Source: Promethearchaeota archaeon (GTDB taxonomy: Archaea; Asgardarchaeota; Lokiarchaeia; Sigynarchaeales; SOKP01). From it: a stretch of DNA of 10,222 nucleotides. The stretch is taken from positions 1 through 10,222 of the forward strand of contig JAEOTL010000064.1 of the NCBI GenBank assembly GCA_016839845.1. The letters run 5' to 3'. The notes beneath the pieces are model-generated. The model did no database searches. It was not told where the DNA came from and worked only from the letters and a program-made list of their open reading frames with translations. Both the position numbers and the translations under genes were made by a program. Numbering within the stretch: position 1 is the stretch's first letter; each line of letters begins with the position of its first letter. Of this stretch, positions 7,313-10,222 are shown piece after piece.

Positions 7313-7686
7313 AATTACATCTTGAATTTTTTCATTTTATTAATAATACCTTAAATTAAATATGTAAAATAAACAAACTGCTTTTCCATATCATCTATCA
7401 TTGTTTACATCATTCTACTATTTTATCTTAAAATATGTGGATATATAATATATGATTCAAATTAGAATAATCCAAGCATCCTGAATCAATTTAGATCATT
7501 TTCTCTACATAATTCCATCCCAAGAAAGTGCTGTCGTAAGTATTGTCCCAATCTTACATGAAAATTAAATGGAAATGTTCATCTATTTCATTTTAAAATT
7601 ATTAAAGATTAAAAAATCACTAGCAATACGCTAGTAGTGCAGAAGATCATAAGAAATATCATATTTAAATTAAATCCAAGTATCAC
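7313..7686. other. 374-bp intergenic region
   Basis: AT-rich spacer between two minus-strand genes. It contains the terminator-like hairpin at 7605-7635 and, presumably, the promoter of the ADP-ribosylglycohydrolase. No open frame of convincing length and no RNA gene are seen. Confidence 0.5.
7605..7635 (-). terminator. hairpin plus T-tract after serine hydrolase copy 2
   Basis: On the minus strand ACTAGC (7635-7630), loop GTATT, then GCTAGT (7624-7619) forms a perfect six-base stem followed by GATTTTTTAATC. It lies about 50 nt after the stop at 7687. The stem is short, but the position and T-run fit an intrinsic terminator. Confidence 0.5.
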
Positions 7687-8784
7687 TCAATCATCAGGTA
7701 TTTGATTCCCTTCAGGCTTAGCAAATGGGACAATATAATCTAACAACAGCTTATTATATCCCTCTTTGGGTATTATTCCACCCGCCGTAAAACCAACCGT
7801 AATATTATATTCTGGCATAACATAGATCATCTGTCCTCCAGATCCAGCCATATAATATCCCTCAAGAGGACTATCCATCATAAAAAATAAATACCCATAA
7901 TCCATCGAAGTTCCACCCTTGACAAGACTAATCCTGACTGTTGTTGCGTCTCTTATATAATCTTTATCTACTATTTGTTTACCATCCCAAGAACCATAAT
8001 TATAACATAATATTCCTAATTTAGCTTGAACCTTCGGTGAACAATGAAAAATATATGCACCATAATTAATACCTTTACTATCATGCGGCCAAAATGTTTC
8101 TTCATCCGCAATTCCCAGCGGGGTAAGCAGATATTCTTTAGCAAATTCTTCAGTGCTTTTACCAGTTGCCTTGGTAATTATACCTGATAAAAGATTAGGT
8201 CCATCATTATTGTATACCCAGTTTCCCGCTTGCCCCGGTTTAACTCCTATTGGTACGTCATTCAACGCTAAGTTAATGCAATCATCAGGAGGATACTTAG
8301 TCTTAGGATAATTAGGTTCCCATTCACCAATTAATCCGGAATTCATTGTTAATAATTGTTCTATTGTTATATTCTTCTTTACTTCACTATCGCAAAAATT
8401 AGGATCCCAAATATCAGAAAAGAAATCATATAGTGTCTGATTTAGATTGTCTATGAAACCTTCTTGGAGAGCTATTCCAATCAAAATGCTTGTTATGCTT
8501 TTGGTCGCAGAAGCTTGATCATGGTATATATGCTTAGGTCCAGTATACGCTTTAGGAGGAAGAAGATCTGAATACGCTTTAGTATCAAGAGTTTGGGAAT
8601 TATGCAGGTATTCTTCTGTCAAGAGATATCCATTGCGTGCGATAATAACACTGTGGAGATTATATGAATTTTTTTTAATAAATTCAAACATCTCGGAAAT
8701 TTTTTTAGAATCTAGTCCCTGTTCTTCAGGGACTACTTCTGTCCATTCACTTGAATTTGATGGCCAAAATATTTTATTATCCAT
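7687..8784 (-). CDS. serine hydrolase (beta-lactamase family), copy 2, intact
   Basis: A 365-residue protein of the class C beta-lactamase/penicillin-binding-protein-like fold. The nucleophile motif is S92-A-T-K95 (SxxK), the second motif Y191-N-N193 (YxN), and the third-motif region G314-S-G-G before IYVMPEYNITVGF replaces the classical KTG with the G-rich form common in esterase-like members. Domain order and length are normal. There is no signal peptide or membrane anchor, so a cytoplasmic esterase, amidase or peptidase is more likely than a cell-wall or antibiotic enzyme. The ATG at 8784 has no Shine-Dalgarno; a TATA-like CATTAAATAT lies about 30 nt upstream. It is nearly identical to copy 1 at the left end (about 87% of residues by hand), in the same orientation, and unlike that copy has a normal start. 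The real substrate is unknown. Confidence 0.95.
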   Translation of the reverse strand: MDNKIFWPSNSSEWTEVVPEEQGLDSKKISEMFEFIKKNSYNLHSVIIARNGYLLTEEYLHNSQTLDTKAYSDLLPPKAYTGPKHIYHDQASATKSITSILIGIALQEGFIDNLNQTLYDFFSDIWDPNFCDSEVKKNITIEQLLTMNSGLIGEWEPNYPKTKYPPDDCINLALNDVPIGVKPGQAGNWVYNNDGPNLLSGIITKATGKSTEEFAKEYLLTPLGIADEETFWPHDSKGINYGAYIFHCSPKVQAKLGILCYNYGSWDGKQIVDKDYIRDATTVRISLVKGGTSMDYGYLFFMMDSPLEGYYMAGSGGQMIYVMPEYNITVGFTAGGIIPKEGYNKLLLDYIVPFAKPEGNQIPDD

Positions 8785-8810
8785 TTTTTTTCAATTTTAT
8801 TCAGTTTTTG

Positions 8811-8820
8811 ATATTTAATG
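8811..8820 (-). promoter_or_regulatory. putative TATA box of serine hydrolase copy 2
   Basis: CATTAAATAT on the minus strand, about 30 nt before the ATG. In an archaeon this would give a nearly leaderless mRNA, in line with the missing Shine-Dalgarno. Weak evidence in AT-rich DNA. Confidence 0.3.
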
Positions 8821-8977
8821 AATAAAACAATCAATAAGTTAAAATTTTATCTCATCCTTCTGTGAAATCGGAATTGTAAGATAAATTCATAAAAAGTAAA
8901 ATTTTATTTAATCAATCTTTTTAAAACTTAATATCCATCAAAAAATAAAAAGACAAAGACTTATCACTTAATTATTT

Positions 8978-8991
8978 GGTGAAAAATAATT
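8978..8991 (+). promoter_or_regulatory. possible ribosome-binding site and ATT start of the QueG-like gene
   Basis: GGTGA (8978-8982), then six bases, then ATT (8989-8991) in frame with the 9022-10170 gene. Starting here adds eleven residues (TLNDEIKNFI after the initiator) that lead naturally into DQGALSVGFA. The TTG at 9022 has no Shine-Dalgarno and begins inside what looks like the first helix. An in-frame TGA at 8980-8982 excludes starts further upstream. Confidence 0.4.
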
Positions 8992-9021
8992 ACACTAAAC
9001 GATGAAATAAAAAACTTTATT

Positions 9022-10170
9022 TTGGATCAAGGTGCTCTAAGTGTAGGATTTGCAACAAAAGAAACCTTAAAAGGTGGTCCTCCTACAACGGATATGACCT
9101 ACGTAATGCCCGAAGCAGAAACTGCAATTTGTTTTGCAATTCCTCTTGATAAAGTAAAAATTCGAGCATATTTGAGAAAAGACATGCCACGTGGCAAGAT
9201 GGACCACACAATCGAAACTGGTGATGGGTACTTAAAAACTTATATTGTAGCTAAGAATACTGTAGATTTTCTTGAAAAAAAAGGGTTTAAATCAGCCCCA
9301 GTTCTACCTAATTCTAAATATAGGGAGGAATTAGATAATTGGAGAGTATTGGTTCCTCCACCATTAGCTCTAAGATTGGTTGCAGCACGTTCTGGAGTTG
9401 GAGTATTTGGGTGGTCTGGAAATATTCTTGTAAAAGATTATGGTGCACCTGTATTATTAGGAGCTCTAGTTACATCAGCAATACTTAAACCAACAGAACC
9501 TATCCCTTCCGAAGAATCACCATGTGATAATTGCAAACTTTGTGTAAAAGTCTGTGCTTATAGGATGTTCGATAATGAAAAAGAAGATTCCTACACTTTG
9601 GGCGGAGAAAAACTTACTTTTTCAAAAAGAAATGACATAGTTAGATGTTATATTGTATGTGGAGGATTTACAGGACTTGATAAAACCAAAAAATGGAGTA
9701 CATGGTCACCTGGTCGAACCCCATTCCCTAAATCTCAAGAGGAAGTTAATAAAACGCTTGCTCACTTGTACAGCCACCCAATTGAAAATATGAGATTAAA
9801 AGGGGAAGAAGGAAGCTATGCTGAGTCAACATTAAAAAACAGTGAAGAAGTACAGGATTATATTAATGCAAGTGAAACCACAAGGACTACCTATACTGAT
9901 AATTTCATCATGACATGTGGGAATTGTCAGCTGATATGTTGGGGAAATCGTGAAGATACTGCTGAAAATTATAAAATACTCGTAAATTCTGGTTGTGTAA
10001 TTACAAATGAAAAGGGAGAAAATGTCATCCTCCCACCAGATGAAGCAGAAAAGGTAGAAAAAAAAGTCAAAGCTCTCAATCATGAAGAAAGGACATCTGA
10101 AAGAAGACAAGCTCTTGAAAAATATGTTTTTGATTTATATCAAAGGTTAAGATCAGAACAACAGACTTAA
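9022..10170 (+). CDS. QueG-like 4Fe-4S protein (epoxyqueuosine reductase/reductive-dehalogenase-like family)
   Basis: A 382-residue protein counted from TTG. It carries an N-terminal domain resembling that of epoxyqueuosine reductase and reductive dehalogenase relatives (GALSVGFATKETL, SGVGVFGWSGNILVKDYGAP), then a classical cluster motif Cys168-x2-Cys171-x2-Cys174-x3-Cys178. A second Cys group is C299-GN-C302-QLI-C306, resembling the second QueG motif CxxCQxxCPWN but without the Pro. Cys209 and Cys213 (RCYIVCGG) could help ligate a cluster. Family knowledge: two [4Fe-4S] clusters passing electrons to a cobamide site; whether cobalamin is bound here cannot be seen. It is probably not the housekeeping QueG. 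Soluble, with no signal or TM segment. The conventional start is TTG at 9022, but ATT at 8989 fits better. Divergent from the serine hydrolase. Family call firm, role unknown. Confidence 0.85.
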   Translation: MDQGALSVGFATKETLKGGPPTTDMTYVMPEAETAICFAIPLDKVKIRAYLRKDMPRGKMDHTIETGDGYLKTYIVAKNTVDFLEKKGFKSAPVLPNSKYREELDNWRVLVPPPLALRLVAARSGVGVFGWSGNILVKDYGAPVLLGALVTSAILKPTEPIPSEESPCDNCKLCVKVCAYRMFDNEKEDSYTLGGEKLTFSKRNDIVRCYIVCGGFTGLDKTKKWSTWSPGRTPFPKSQEEVNKTLAHLYSHPIENMRLKGEEGSYAESTLKNSEEVQDYINASETTRTTYTDNFIMTCGNCQLICWGNREDTAENYKILVNSGCVITNEKGENVILPPDEAEKVEKKVKALNHEERTSERRQALEKYVFDLYQRLRSEQQT

Positions 10171-10180
10171 TCTAAAAGAT

Positions 10181-10222
10181 AGGAGGATTACCCACATTAC
10201 ATACTTTATCATGTATTTAAAC
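10181..10222 (+). other. strong Shine-Dalgarno and possible start of a following gene
   Basis: AGGAGG (10181-10186) lies 10 nt after the stop of the QueG-like gene. An ATT at 10196 is nine bases after it and an in-frame ATG follows at 10211, both open to the window end. This may be the first codons of a cotranscribed gene, but only nine codons are visible. Confidence 0.25.

Larger units (their letters stand above)
8785..9021. other. divergent promoter region between serine hydrolase copy 2 and the ferredoxin gene
   Basis: 237 bp of AT-rich sequence. It contains the block shared with copy 1 (8841-8888), a TATA-like box for the minus-strand gene, and near its right end GGTGA (8978-8982) six bases before an in-frame ATT at 8989. 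No further gene is seen. Confidence 0.5.

Noticed and set aside
4981..7555. TTGTCCCAAT repeated in two intergenic regions as a possible operator
   Set aside because: Only two copies, at unlike distances from genes and with no symmetry.
7687..8784. Antibiotic-resistance beta-lactamase
   Set aside because: No signal peptide, and the third motif is glycine-rich rather than KTG; an intracellular esterase or peptidase-like role is more likely.
1..8888. Composite transposon with the serine hydrolase copies as flanking elements
   Set aside because: No transposase, terminal inverted repeats or target duplications are seen; the repeats are ordinary genes.
1..10222. CRISPR array, tRNA, rRNA or riboswitch
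   Set aside because: No regularly spaced repeats, no cloverleaf-like GC-rich segment and no conserved riboswitch core were found in the intergenic stretches by eye.

Overview
The window looks like an accessory, hydrolase-rich stretch of an AT-rich archaeal genome, possibly an Asgard (Lokiarchaeia-like) lineage. That guess rests on three things. The native genes are roughly one-third GC by eye. Most native starts have no Shine-Dalgarno sequence, and two have A/T-rich TATA-like boxes about 30-40 nt upstream, as expected of short-leader or leaderless archaeal transcripts. The gene content also fits: cytoplasmic sulfatases, small serine hydrolases and a QueG-like iron-sulfur protein. A low-GC bacterium is not excluded, and no rRNA or other taxonomic marker is present.

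Layout, left to right. 1-1041 (-): 3'-truncated copy of a beta-lactamase-fold serine hydrolase whose ATG is replaced by ATT. 1179-1385 (-): decayed C-terminal remnant of a second-type sulfatase. 1386-1731: no secure gene; its last ~85 bp is the GC-rich 3' end of a reading frame coupled to the next gene. 1732-3198 (+): a roughly 50% GC formylglycine-type sulfatase that looks acquired. 3199-3505: spacer with a bidirectional terminator hairpin. 3506-4918 (-): a sulfatase-fold enzyme with Thr at the nucleophile position. 5100-5813 (+): a histidine-phosphatase-family protein. 5945-7312 (-): an ADP-ribosylglycohydrolase-like protein. 7687-8784 (-): the intact second copy of the serine hydrolase. 9022-10170 (+): a QueG-like double-cluster ferredoxin protein whose real start may be an ATT at 8989.

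None of the hydrolases shows a signal peptide or membrane segment, so they probably act inside the cell. They are arranged as convergent or divergent single transcripts rather than one operon, so a shared pathway is not demonstrated. The arrangement suggests a locus shaped by duplication (two serine hydrolases in direct orientation about 7.7 kb apart, plus a sulfatase tail repeated elsewhere) and by insertion of a foreign sulfatase. The points most worth a second look are the recurrent ATT in start position, the Thr-type sulfatase, the GC-rich insert with its possibly chimeric C-terminus, and the sulfatase remnant. I see no CRISPR array, transposase, tRNA or rRNA, and nothing that amounts to a clear new defence or metabolic system.
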